The notes beneath the pieces were generated by a model, which did no database searches, was not told where the DNA came from, and worked only from the letters and a program-made list of their open reading frames with translations. A stretch of DNA of 43,772 bases, from the NCBI GenBank assembly GCA_905211675.1, contig CAJMBP010000003.1:1-43772 (forward strand). The letters run 5' to 3'. Both the position numbers and the translations under genes were made by a program. Positions 32,611 through 40,248 of this stretch are shown in pieces (positions within the stretch are counted from its first letter, which is position 1; every line of letters starts with the position of its first letter). This DNA is from an uncultured Oscillospiraceae bacterium. GTDB taxonomy: Bacteria > Bacillota > Clostridia > Oscillospirales > Acutalibacteraceae.

Positions 32611-34083
32611 ATGAAATTATGTAACATAGGTCACAGTTTTGACTATGAAATGGAAAAACTGATACGGCTTTTTTTGCCTTTTGAGAAAATTGGGGTTTGT
32701 CATTCGGTGCAATCGGACAGTAAATATGCCGTCTGCACCGTTACCGAATGCGGCGGCATTATTACCGCAAGTGCAAGGCTGAAACTCGAAAATGCTCAAA
32801 CCGAATTTTCATCTGAGGTCGATAAAACCGCTTCCGACATACGAAAAGAAACACAGCACGAGCTTGCGCGACAGTTGTTTTACTGCTTTGAAAAGCTTAC
32901 GGGTTACAGCAGCGATTGGGGCATACTGACGGGCGTTCGCCCCGCAAAGCTTTTCTCACGCTACTGTGAGGAGTACGGCGAAGATTATGCGGTAAGCTTT
33001 TTTAAAAACAAGTTTTTGGTAAAGCAATGTAAAATCGATTTATGCCGCGAGGCGGTAAAGGGCGAAGAAAGCATTATTTCTTTATCGGAGCCTAAATCGT
33101 TCAGCCTGTATCTGTCGGTTCCGTTTTGCCCGTCAAGATGCTCGTACTGTTCGTTTGTGTCACATTCGGTGGAAAAGGCGTTTGACATTATACCCCAATA
33201 TGTCGATTTTCTTTGCCGCGAGCTTGAGCATACGGCTCAAATTGCAAAAAAACTTAATCTGCGGCTTGAAACGGTATATATGGGCGGCGGCACACCAACC
33301 ACGCTTACTGCCGAGCAGTTAAATCGGGTTTTAGGCGAGGTAAACCGACTTTTCGATATGTCAACCGTTCGTGAATTCACGGTCGAAGCAGGCCGACCCG
33401 ATACAATAGATACCGATAAGCTGTGTGCCATAAAGAAAAACGGCGTTACGCGTATAAGCATAAATCCGCAAACCATGAACGACAGCGTGCTTCGCGCAAT
33501 AGGCAGAAATCACACCGCAAGCGACACGGTAAACGCATTTAAAACAGCCCGTGAAATCGGTTTTAACAATATAAATACGGACCTGATTGCAGGTTTGCCT
33601 ACCGATGATTTTGAAAGCTTTAAAAATACGCTTAAAAAAATAATTGAACTTATGCCCGAAAGCGTTACGGTTCATTTGCTGTCGGTTAAACGCGCGGCAA
33701 CAATAACCTCAAGCGGTCAGTTTGCCCAAATAAATTCGAGCGCCGCGGCATCGCAAATGGTAAGCTTTGCCCGTGAAGTTTTGACTCAAAACGGCATTTT
33801 GCCATATTATATGTATAGGCAGAGCAAAACGGTGGGCAATCTTGAAAATGTCGGTTATGCAAGGCAGGGCTTCGAGGGACTTTACAATGTTTATATAATG
33901 GACGAAACACACACGATTCTTGCCTGCGGAGCCTCGGCCGTAACAAAGCTCAAGGACGCCGAGGGCAAAAGCATAAAAAGAATATTTAACTTTAAGTACC
34001 CGTATGAATATATAAGCAAATTTGACGAGCTTATAAACCGCAAAAAAGAAATAGGTGAATTTTATGGTAAACACTTTAAATGA
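32611..34083 (+). CDS. hemZ: Oxygen-independent coproporphyrinogen dehydrogenase HemZ
   Basis: A radical-SAM enzyme of the HemN/HemZ group; HemZ is annotated as oxidising coproporphyrinogen III to protoporphyrinogen in anaerobic haem synthesis. The 490-residue protein has the cluster motif CPSRCSYC (C173, C177, C180), YMGGGTPTTL, FTVEAGRPDTID and NTDLIAGLP. The N-terminal 160 residues match the HemZ-specific extension with WGILTGVRPAKL. No other haem genes are nearby, and clostridial members often occur without a full pathway, so the true substrate may differ. The neighbourhood with rel, dtd and the metallo-hydrolase is conserved in Clostridia. Confidence 0.93.
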   Translation: MKLCNIGHSFDYEMEKLIRLFLPFEKIGVCHSVQSDSKYAVCTVTECGGIITASARLKLENAQTEFSSEVDKTASDIRKETQHELARQLFYCFEKLTGYSSDWGILTGVRPAKLFSRYCEEYGEDYAVSFFKNKFLVKQCKIDLCREAVKGEESIISLSEPKSFSLYLSVPFCPSRCSYCSFVSHSVEKAFDIIPQYVDFLCRELEHTAQIAKKLNLRLETVYMGGGTPTTLTAEQLNRVLGEVNRLFDMSTVREFTVEAGRPDTIDTDKLCAIKKNGVTRISINPQTMNDSVLRAIGRNHTASDTVNAFKTAREIGFNNINTDLIAGLPTDDFESFKNTLKKIIELMPESVTVHLLSVKRAATITSSGQFAQINSSAAASQMVSFAREVLTQNGILPYYMYRQSKTVGNLENVGYARQGFEGLYNVYIMDETHTILACGASAVTKLKDAEGKSIKRIFNFKYPYEYISKFDELINRKKEIGEFYGKHFK

Positions 34084-34990
34084 AATAAATGAGGCGGCAT
34101 CAAAAAATCCCCGTAAATTTATAAGCGAATGTGAAGGGGAATATATTGAAACCATAACCGATATTGCAAGAAAAATCGAAAAGGACGATGACCTTATTAT
34201 AGTTGCAATAGCCGGTCCTTCGGGCTCGGGCAAAACAACAACGGCACATATTTTGAAGAAAAAATTAGAAGAGCTTGGTGAAACCACCGAGGTAGTGTCG
34301 CTTGACGATTTTTACCTTTCGGGCGCAGATTTACCGTTAATGCCCGACGGAAGTCATGATATTGAATCGGTGAATTCGCTTGATATACCGCTTATAAAGG
34401 ATTGCTTTACACAAATAATAAGCAGCGGCAGGGTAAGCCTGCCTCGTTACGATTTTAAAACAAAATCAAGAATACAAAACGCCTGTCAGCTTGACATAGG
34501 CAGTCACGGAATTGTAATTGTCGAGGGGCTTCACGCTATGAATCCTCTAATAACCGACTTGGTTCCGCGAAAAAACATTTTAAAAATTTATATCAGCGTT
34601 AACCGTTCTGTGGATGACAGTAACGGCGTGCAGATGCTTTCAAGCCGCCAAATAAGGCTTATACGCCGCGTGCTTCGTGATGACCGTTTTCGCGGAGCTA
34701 CCGCCGCCGAAACGCTCTACCTTTGGAACAATGTTATCGACGGCGAGAAAAAGTATTTGTATTGCTTTAAAAATACCGCGGATATACACTTGGTAACATT
34801 CCACCCCTATGAGCTTGGCGTTTACCGTGAGCGCTTTTGCAAAATGCGAAGCACAGTGGGTAAAAACACGCCGTGTTATGAATATTTTATAGATACCGCA
34901 AACGCGCTTGAGCGCTTTACCGCTATTGACAACACACTTGTGCCCGAGCATTCGCTTATACGCGAGTTTATAGGCGAACTTGAAAAGTAG
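34064..34990 (+). CDS. Uridine kinase-like nucleoside kinase
   Basis: A 308-residue P-loop kinase of the uridine kinase/phosphoribulokinase type. Walker A is AGPSGSGKTTTA (residues 51-62); then VVSLDDFYLSGADLP (metal and substrate aspartates), RYDFKTKSRI and IVIVEGLHAMNP (Walker B-like). A C-terminal region of about 90 residues contains LIRRVLRDDRFRG and TVGKNTPCYEYF. Family members phosphorylate uridine or related substrates, but the long N- and C-terminal parts differ from classical Udk (about 210 residues), so the substrate is open. ATG 34064 has AGGTGA upstream and overlaps the end of hemZ by 20 bases. Confidence 0.8.
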   Translation: MVNTLNEINEAASKNPRKFISECEGEYIETITDIARKIEKDDDLIIVAIAGPSGSGKTTTAHILKKKLEELGETTEVVSLDDFYLSGADLPLMPDGSHDIESVNSLDIPLIKDCFTQIISSGRVSLPRYDFKTKSRIQNACQLDIGSHGIVIVEGLHAMNPLITDLVPRKNILKIYISVNRSVDDSNGVQMLSSRQIRLIRRVLRDDRFRGATAAETLYLWNNVIDGEKKYLYCFKNTADIHLVTFHPYELGVYRERFCKMRSTVGKNTPCYEYFIDTANALERFTAIDNTLVPEHSLIREFIGELEK

Positions 34991-35052
34991 GCTTATATAT
35001 GGTAAAATTTATTCAGTAAGATTTAACTGTAATTTTAAACGGAGGTATTAAA

Positions 35053-35430
35053 ATGAGTTTTATAGATGATGCCATAAACAAAACAAAAGAGGTATTTGAT
35101 GTTGCCTGCAAAAAAACCGATGAGGTTGTAACAACCCAAAAGCAAAAGTTCTGCATAGCTTCGCTTGAATCAAAGCGTGAAAAAGATTTTGCGGATCTCG
35201 GCAGAATTTATTTCGAGCTTGCAAAAAACAACACCGATTTAACCGATGAAGCAAGAAATCTTGTTGATGCAATATCCGAAAAAAATGAGGAAATAGCACG
35301 TCTTAACCAAGATATTCAAAACACAAAGAATAAGCGAATATGCCCTAATTGCAATGCAAATATTGATATGAATTCCGTATATTGCAATAACTGCGGTGCA
35401 AAACTTAACATAGAGTCCGAACAAGAGTAA
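35053..35430 (+). CDS. Zinc-ribbon protein with helical N-terminus
   Basis: A 125-residue protein. Residues 1-95 are helical and charged (IDDAINKTKEVFDVACKKTD, then EKNEEIARLNQDIQNTKN), and residues 97-117 form a zinc ribbon with two CxxC pairs, ICPNCNANIDMNSVYCNNCG. Such proteins are common in Firmicutes and have no fixed function. GGAGGTATTAAA precedes ATG 35053, which is the best ribosome binding site in this run. It begins 62 bases after the kinase gene and lies 6 bases before the nucleosidase gene, so it is probably co-transcribed with the latter. Confidence 0.75.
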   Translation: MSFIDDAINKTKEVFDVACKKTDEVVTTQKQKFCIASLESKREKDFADLGRIYFELAKNNTDLTDEARNLVDAISEKNEEIARLNQDIQNTKNKRICPNCNANIDMNSVYCNNCGAKLNIESEQE

Positions 35431-35436
35431 TTTGAT

Positions 35437-36129
35437 ATGAAAAGTTTAAAAATAGGTATTATCGTAGCCGATTTTGATGAATACGCTCCATTTGTAAACG
35501 CGGTAGAAGCCTATTCTCCGAGTGAGTATAATTATTTCGGCAGAAAGGCCATTACATTTCAAAAAGACGAATGTACGGTTATATGTGTTAATTGTGGCAT
35601 AGGCAAGGTTAATGCCGCAACAGCCGCAATGCACCTCTGCGACATTGGCTGTACATATATTCTTAATTTCGGACTTTCGGGCGGAATAAGCGCCGTAAAA
35701 CGCGGTGAAACAGTGTTGCCCGAAAGGTTTTTAGAGCACGATTTCGACCTTACGGGTATAGGCTATAAGCCCTGTGAAAAACCGTCGCAGAAATACATTT
35801 ACGAAGCCGACCCGATTCTTTTAAAAAAGGCGAGGCAGGCTCTCGGCTATGCGGCCGGCGGCACAGCGGTTTGCGGCGACAAATTTATTTGCAACGCTTG
35901 TGACCGTGACTTTTTGCGCGACGCCTTTTCGGCAACCACCTGCGATATGGAAACTGCGGCAATAGCCTCTGTTTGCGACATGGTAGGCATACCCTTTTTA
36001 AGCGTCAGGCGAGTATCTGACGACGCAGGCGATGACGCCTATGCAAATTACAGCAATATGAATGCCTTTGAGGGTGAAACGTTGTCAAATGTGTTTCTTA
36101 GGGTTCTTGATATTATAAAAGAGGTATAA
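35437..36129 (+). CDS. 5'-methylthioadenosine/S-adenosylhomocysteine nucleosidase-like protein
   Basis: A 230-residue member of the nucleoside phosphorylase superfamily. Features are GIIVADFDEYAPF (catalytic acid region near E15), NCGIGKVNAATAAMHL, FGLSGGISAVKRGETVLPERF, CDMETAAIASVCDMVGIPF (MExAA motif that binds the ribose) and VRRVSDDAGDDA (catalytic Asp). This pattern fits MTA/SAH nucleosidases, which split the glycosidic bond of methyl-cycle by-products. The ribosome binding site is weak, and the start is 6 bases after the zinc-ribbon stop. The flippase gene follows after 3 bases. Confidence 0.85.
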   Translation: MKSLKIGIIVADFDEYAPFVNAVEAYSPSEYNYFGRKAITFQKDECTVICVNCGIGKVNAATAAMHLCDIGCTYILNFGLSGGISAVKRGETVLPERFLEHDFDLTGIGYKPCEKPSQKYIYEADPILLKKARQALGYAAGGTAVCGDKFICNACDRDFLRDAFSATTCDMETAAIASVCDMVGIPFLSVRRVSDDAGDDAYANYSNMNAFEGETLSNVFLRVLDIIKEV

Positions 36130-36132
36130 CAA

Positions 36133-37824
36133 ATGGCAGAAAAGAAAAGGAAACAGCAAAGCTTTGAATACGGGGCTATTATACTGTTGTGTTCAACGGT
36201 TCTTGTAAAAATTATAGGTGCAATATTTAAAATACCGCTTGGCGACGAAAGACTTTTGGGCGACCTTGGCTTTGGGTATTTTTCTTCGGCGTATGATTTG
36301 TTTTTGCCTATATACACGCTTGCCATGGCGGGGCTTCCGATAGCGATTTCGCGTGTTGTGGCCGAAAAAACGGCTCAGGGCAGGTATAAAGATGTAAAAA
36401 AATCACTCAAGGTTACAGGCAAAATTTTTGCTGTAACGGGTATTACGGCAACGCTTATAATGCTGCTGCTGATTAATCCCTTTGTAATACTTACCGATGC
36501 TACCGGAAAAACAATTTACAGCATTTACGCCATTGTTCCGTCACTCTTCTTCTGTTGCGTTATGTCCACCTACCGAGGCTATTTTGAGGGACTTCGCAAT
36601 ATGTATCCTACTGCGGTTTCCGACATAATAGAGGCGCTTGGTAAGCTTATATTGGGGCTTGGAATTTCTTACGCGGTTTTAAAATTGACAAACGATGTAG
36701 CGTATGCTGCCGCCGGCGCCATGTCGGGCATTACTATAGGCGGCGCCGCGTCGGCGACATTCTTGTTCCTTCGTTACAAAATCAGGGGTGACGGAATAAC
36801 AAAGCAGGAGTTGTATGAGGCACCTCCTGCCGCCGCCGATAAAATAATGACCAAAACGCTTATATTTATTGCAATACCCATAGTTTTGACTTCTCTTGCA
36901 AACAGTGTTACTTCGCTTGTGGATGTTACTATGGTGAAATGGCAGTTGAATCGAATTGTCGGTGATTCTTCCGATGTAATACGCAATATGTACGCTTCGT
37001 CTATTGCAGATTACAATTTGTCAAGCCAAGAGGCACTGAACGATTTGGAAATACCGACATTTCTCTACGGTATAAGGGGAAAAGCATTCACGCTTTACAA
37101 CCTAATTCCTACCATAACATCGGTGCTCGGAGTAAGCGCTCTGCCGGTTTTGGCATCGTCTTGGACCAAACAGGACAAACAGCTGATAAAGCACAACATC
37201 GAATCGCCTATTAAATTTACGGCGCTTATTTCAATGCCTGCGGGTATGGGCTTTCTGTTTATGGGCACACAAATAATGGGGCTTGTATATAATACTACCG
37301 CATCTTATGAAATAGGCGGAACAATGCTTCGCATTTACGGTTTGGCGGCAATGTTTGCAGGTCTTGCAATACCTATGACAAGTATGCTTCAGTCCATCGG
37401 TAAAGAAATAATTTCTTTGCGAAATGTGGCAATCGGTGCAATAATTAAGGTGATTGTAAACTTTATATTTGTAGGAATACCGAGTATAAATATTCGGGGT
37501 GCGGCAATCGGAACATTTGTATCATACCTGTTTATTTTTGTTGCCAATCTGCTGTCAATTATTAAATACACGGGCGTTAAACCCAACATTTACAAAACAA
37601 TTTTAAAACCGTTTTTTGCGGCGCTTTGTTGCGGAGCTTCCACCTTAGTTTTCGATTTTAGTTATATGGGCAAACTTGGAACTGCCCTTGAAATTGTTAT
37701 AGCCGCTGTTGTGTATTTGGTTGCTCTTATAGTATTAAATACCTTTGAGCCGGATGATATTTTGACATTGCCTAAGGGTGAAAAATTATTAAATTTGCTG
37801 ATTAAGCTAAAAATCATTAGGTAA
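36133..37824 (+). CDS. Polysaccharide/lipid II flippase-like membrane protein (SpoVB/YabM type)
   Basis: A 563-residue integral membrane protein with about 14 hydrophobic segments, of the MOP superfamily (PST/MurJ type). It opens with QSFEYGAIILLCSTVLVKIIGAIFKIPLG, then YDLFLPIYTLAMAGLPIAISRVVAEKTA and FFCCVMSTYRGYFEGLRNMYPTA, typical of SpoVB and YabM/MurJ-like proteins. These move lipid-linked sugar precursors such as lipid II across the membrane for peptidoglycan or spore cortex. Genomic position supports a YabM-like identity, since in Bacillus subtilis yabM lies just before mazG-yabO-yabP-yabQ-divIC. Here mazG is missing and hup takes its place. GAGGT precedes the ATG by 8 bases. Confidence 0.88.
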   Translation: MAEKKRKQQSFEYGAIILLCSTVLVKIIGAIFKIPLGDERLLGDLGFGYFSSAYDLFLPIYTLAMAGLPIAISRVVAEKTAQGRYKDVKKSLKVTGKIFAVTGITATLIMLLLINPFVILTDATGKTIYSIYAIVPSLFFCCVMSTYRGYFEGLRNMYPTAVSDIIEALGKLILGLGISYAVLKLTNDVAYAAAGAMSGITIGGAASATFLFLRYKIRGDGITKQELYEAPPAAADKIMTKTLIFIAIPIVLTSLANSVTSLVDVTMVKWQLNRIVGDSSDVIRNMYASSIADYNLSSQEALNDLEIPTFLYGIRGKAFTLYNLIPTITSVLGVSALPVLASSWTKQDKQLIKHNIESPIKFTALISMPAGMGFLFMGTQIMGLVYNTTASYEIGGTMLRIYGLAAMFAGLAIPMTSMLQSIGKEIISLRNVAIGAIIKVIVNFIFVGIPSINIRGAAIGTFVSYLFIFVANLLSIIKYTGVKPNIYKTILKPFFAALCCGASTLVFDFSYMGKLGTALEIVIAAVVYLVALIVLNTFEPDDILTLPKGEKLLNLLIKLKIIR

Positions 37825-37892
37825 ATATGTGTAAATTGCACAATTATCAAATTGCGATTTTAAATATTTTTAATGAAATATATAAAAATTAG

Positions 37893-37920
37893 TTGATTTT
37901 TTTGAAAGATATGTTAAAAT
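37893..37920 (+). promoter_or_regulatory. SigA promoter of hup with structured leader
   Basis: TTGATT (37893-37898) and TAAAAT (37915-37920) are 16 bases apart. The predicted leader is about 78 bases and contains two small hairpins, CGCTT/AAGCG (37929-37949) and TGCC/GGCA (37961-37973), before the GGAGGG ribosome binding site. Confidence 0.5.
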
Positions 37921-38004
37921 AAGTTATACGCTTGATGAAGCATTAAGCGGTTGGTTGCTTTGCCGATAAGGCATGCAGTGAAAAGAAAAAATGGAGGGTT
38001 CATA

Positions 38005-38277
38005 ATGAACAAAACAGAATTAGTAGCAGCAGTAGCAGAAAAAGCAGGTCTTTCTAAAAAAGACGCCGAAAAAGCAGTAGCTGCGGTAATCGACTCAGTA
38101 GTAGATACTCTTAAGGCAGGCGACAAGGTAGCACTTGTTGGCTTCGGTACTTTTGAGGTTAAAAAACGCGCAGCAAGAGAGGGCATCAATCCTCTTACAG
38201 GCGCAAAAATCAAAATTGCTGCTTCAAAAAGCCCCGCTTTCAAAGCAGGCAAAGCATTTAAAGAGGCTATTAAGTAA
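38005..38277 (+). CDS. hup: DNA-binding protein HU
   Basis: A 90-residue histone-like HU protein that bends and compacts DNA as a dimer. MNKTELVAAVAEKAGLSKKDAEKAV is the typical N-terminus, GFGTFEVKKRAAREGINPLTG is the beta-arm core, and the C-terminal PAFKAGKAFKEAIK is conserved. ATG 38005 follows ATGGAGGG; the longer frame from 37951 lies in the leader. Codons are strongly biased (GCA, GTA, AAA), as expected for a highly expressed gene. A GC-rich hairpin follows it, so downstream genes probably depend on read-through or other promoters. Confidence 0.97.
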   Translation: MNKTELVAAVAEKAGLSKKDAEKAVAAVIDSVVDTLKAGDKVALVGFGTFEVKKRAAREGINPLTGAKIKIAASKSPAFKAGKAFKEAIK

Positions 38278-38294
38278 TTTGAGTTTACTTGCAG

Positions 38295-38326
38295 TGAGCC
38301 GCCTTAACGGGCGGCTCATAAATTTT
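38295..38326 (+). terminator. GC-rich hairpin after hup
   Basis: TGAGCCGCC (38295-38303) pairs perfectly with GGCGGCTCA (38310-38318). The following ATAAATTTT is only weakly T-rich, so termination may be partial, letting some transcripts continue into rqcP. Confidence 0.6.
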
Positions 38327-38343
38327 GTGATGAGGATTTGCAT

Positions 38344-38586
38344 ATGAGGTTAGATAAATATTTAAAGGTATCGCGCATAATAAAGCGGCGCACCGTTGCC
38401 AACGAAGCCTGCGATGCGGGCAGAGTTACGGTTAACGGCAAGGTTGCACGCGCTTCGCTTGACATTAAATCGGGCGACATTATCGAAGTGTCATTCGGAA
38501 CCCGCAATGTAAAGCTTGAGGTTACCGCCGTCAATGAAACGGTAAAAAAGGATGACGCGGCATTGCTTTACAAAATAATAGAATAA
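38344..38586 (+). CDS. rqcP: Ribosome-associated quality control protein RqcP (YabO, S4 domain)
   Basis: An 80-residue protein made of one S4 RNA-binding domain: MRLDKYLKVSRIIKRRTVAN followed by EACDAGRVTVNGKVA. RqcP binds the large subunit with RqcH and helps add alanine tails to stalled chains. ATG 38344 is chosen for TGAGGA 8 bases upstream; TTG 38338 is the longer option. Order hup, rqcP, yabP, yabQ, divIC, S1 protein is the conserved Firmicutes cluster, which supports the RqcP identity over the heat-shock Hsp15 (HslR) name sometimes used. Confidence 0.92.
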   Translation: MRLDKYLKVSRIIKRRTVANEACDAGRVTVNGKVARASLDIKSGDIIEVSFGTRNVKLEVTAVNETVKKDDAALLYKIIE

Positions 38587-38588
38587 CA

Positions 38589-38624
38589 AAAACACCTCAT
38601 AAATATATTTTATTGAGGTGTTTT
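38589..38624 (+). terminator. Terminator-like hairpin that contains the yabP ribosome binding site
   Basis: AAAACACCTCA (38589-38599) pairs perfectly with TGAGGTGTTTT (38614-38624) around a 14-base AT loop, and ATTTT follows. The 3' arm carries GAGGTG (38615-38620), the ribosome binding site for yabP at TTG 38628. A transcript from rqcP would thus either stop here or hide the site. Confidence 0.6.
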
Positions 38625-38627
38625 ATT

Positions 38628-38900
38628 TTGGAAGAAAATGCTATTATATACCAAAATGTAATAATAGAGGGCAGAAAAAAACTTAATATATCGGGGGTTC
38701 GAGATGTAAGCTCTTTTGACGACGAAACCATATTGCTTGATACAGCGCTCGGCAAAATGACCGTAAAGGGTGAAGAACTGCATATATCGAGCTTTAACAC
38801 CGAAAACGGCGAGCTTTCCGCCACGGGTCAGATACATGCGGTAGTTTATATGTCCGACGGAAAATCGTCAGGCGGTTTTTTATCAAGAGTTTTCAGATAG
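38628..38900 (+). CDS. yabP: Sporulation protein YabP
   Basis: A 90-residue mother-cell sporulation protein of the YabP/YqfC family. Family marks are NVIIEGRKKLNISGVRDVSS, FDDETILLDTALG and MTVKGEELHISSFNTENGEL. It was originally reported to be needed for cortex formation along with YabQ. The start is TTG 38628, 7 bases after GAGGTG (38615-38620); the frame itself opens at TTG 38613, within that site. A hairpin sequesters the ribosome binding site. yabQ follows after 3 bases. Confidence 0.9.
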   Translation: MEENAIIYQNVIIEGRKKLNISGVRDVSSFDDETILLDTALGKMTVKGEELHISSFNTENGELSATGQIHAVVYMSDGKSSGGFLSRVFR

Positions 38901-38903
38901 CCT

Positions 38904-39428
38904 ATGTGGGAAATAGATTTAAGCAATCAGCTTGTAACGCTGGGATTTTCATTTTGCTTAGGCTGCTTACTCTGTGTCATATACGATATTTTGCGCTCTT
39001 TACGAAAAGCGGGCTTTAATTCGTTCGTCGCCGTGTTTATAAGCGATATTTTGTTTTGGGTATTCAGTGCTTTTGTCAATTTTATATTTTTAATGGCCCG
39101 CACATGCGGCGAAATGAGGGGCTATGTTGCAGTGGGTGAGCTTGCGGGCTTTTTGCTGTTCAGAATTACGGTTTCGCGCATTGTTTTTCCGATGCTTTGT
39201 TTTGTTTTTAATGCTTTTAAAAAAATACATCTGCGTTTCACCTCAGCCATGGGGTCAATGTGTTTGAAAATTGATGAGATTTTATCAAAAACAGGTAAAT
39301 ATACGGCAAAAAAATTCAAAACAACGGAAAAAAGTATTAAAAAACTCTTGAAAAGTGGGGGTAAAGTGTTATATACTAATAAAAATAGCAATGATGCGGA
39401 GTATGTTTTAAATGAAACAAAAACCTAA
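38904..39428 (+). CDS. yabQ: Spore cortex biosynthesis protein YabQ
   Basis: A 174-residue membrane protein of the YabQ family, needed for spore cortex formation in Bacillus subtilis and found in the outer forespore membrane. It has several membrane segments, including LGFSFCLGCLLCVIYDILRS and FISDILFWVFSAFVNFIFLM, followed by a basic C-terminus (KKFKTTEKSIKKLLK). It runs 17 bases into divIC, and a vegetative-type promoter lies within its 3' end. It is cotranscribed with yabP. Confidence 0.9.
   Translation: MWEIDLSNQLVTLGFSFCLGCLLCVIYDILRSLRKAGFNSFVAVFISDILFWVFSAFVNFIFLMARTCGEMRGYVAVGELAGFLLFRITVSRIVFPMLCFVFNAFKKIHLRFTSAMGSMCLKIDEILSKTGKYTAKKFKTTEKSIKKLLKSGGKVLYTNKNSNDAEYVLNETKT
39348..39377 (+). 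promoter_or_regulatory. Candidate SigA promoter of divIC inside yabQ
   Basis: TTGAAA (39348-39353) and TATACT (39372-39377) are 18 bases apart, inside the yabQ coding region and 35 bases before divIC. It would give vegetative expression to the essential division gene independently of the sporulation genes upstream. Confidence 0.5.
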
Positions 39429-39702
39429 ACGCAAAAAAAGTATTTTGGTGCGGCTTATAGTGCTTGGTGTTTCGGTATATATGATTGCAACCTTGGTGGG
39501 GCTTGGCAATCAGTTGGCGGAAGACCTTGAAGTCTTGGCTCAATGTGAAAGCCAGCGTGATTCTTTAAAACTTGAAAATGAAGAATTAAGGGCTATGCTC
39601 GACAGCGCATCGCACTCCTCGATAATCGAAAAAGCGGCGCGCGAGCGGTTGGGTTATGTGTATTCTGATGAAGAAATTTATTTTGATATATCAGGCAATT
39701 AG
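39412..39702 (+). CDS. divIC: Septum formation initiator DivIC (FtsB family)
   Basis: A 96-residue bitopic division protein: a basic N-terminus (KPKRKKS), one membrane helix (ILVRLIVLGVSVYMIATLVGL) and an extracellular coiled coil (LAQCESQRDSLKLENEELRA), then IIEKAARERLGYV, the family signature. DivIC works with FtsL and DivIB at the septum. The start ATG overlaps yabQ by 17 bases. It has no good ribosome binding site, which suggests coupling to yabQ translation, while an internal promoter may also serve it. Confidence 0.93.
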   Translation: MKQKPKRKKSILVRLIVLGVSVYMIATLVGLGNQLAEDLEVLAQCESQRDSLKLENEELRAMLDSASHSSIIEKAARERLGYVYSDEEIYFDISGN

Positions 39703-39720
39703 GGGGACTTTTTAAAATTT

Positions 39721-40176
39721 ATGGAGTTTAAGGTCGGAGACATAGTAGAAGGCAGAGTTACTACAATCACATCATTCGGCGTTTTTGCCGATATCGGCGG
39801 CGGCAAGTCGGGTATGGTGCATATATCCGAAGTGGCAAAAAATTATGTAAGCGATATTAAAGAGCATGTAAAAGAAAACGATGTCGTTAAAATGAAAATT
39901 TTAAGCATAGGTGACGACGGTAAAATATCGCTCAGCATAAAGCGTGCGCTTCCGCCCGAAAAAAAGAATGACGACACACAGCGCCGCGAGCGCAAAGCGG
40001 CTCCTGCAAAGGCGGAAATAGATTCTACATACACATGGGCTCCGAAAAAGAGTGAGCCTGCAAGCTTTGAAGAGATGATGAGTCGCTTTAAACAGACAAG
40101 CGATGAAAAGTTTTCAGACTTGAAACGCAAAAATCCCGATGCAAACCGCACTAAACGCGGCTCCGGTGCAAGATAA
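39721..40176 (+). CDS. S1 RNA-binding domain protein (YabR-like)
   Basis: A 151-residue protein with an N-terminal S1 domain (VGDIVEGRVTTITSFGVFAD then GGKSGMVHISEV, and VKMKILSIGDDGKISLSIKR) and a basic, low-complexity C-terminus. YabR is the Bacillus homologue at the same position after divIC; its role in RNA or ribosome biology is not settled. AGGGGGA lies 13 bases before ATG 39721, a longer spacing than usual. A hairpin at 40185-40218 with a following T-rich run probably ends the cluster. Confidence 0.88.
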   Translation: MEFKVGDIVEGRVTTITSFGVFADIGGGKSGMVHISEVAKNYVSDIKEHVKENDVVKMKILSIGDDGKISLSIKRALPPEKKNDDTQRRERKAAPAKAEIDSTYTWAPKKSEPASFEEMMSRFKQTSDEKFSDLKRKNPDANRTKRGSGAR

Positions 40177-40184
40177 ATAACTTT

Positions 40185-40228
40185 GGGCGGATTCCAACGC
40201 AAAGACGGGAAGCTGCCCTTTGTTTTTT
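40185..40228 (+). terminator. Candidate terminator after the S1 gene
   Basis: GGGCGG (40185-40190) pairs with CTGCCC (40213-40218), including one G-U pair, and TTTGTTTTTT follows. A competing local hairpin, CAAA/TTTG with GGG/CCC, shares the 3' side. Either fold gives a stem next to a T-rich run. Confidence 0.45.
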
Positions 40229-40248
40229 AAAAGGATAAAGGAGATTAT

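Noticed and set aside
33709..34287. A 192-codon minus-strand frame across the hemZ/kinase junction
   Set aside because: It is antisense to two well-supported genes and crosses their boundary; its translation is a hydrophobic shadow with no motif.
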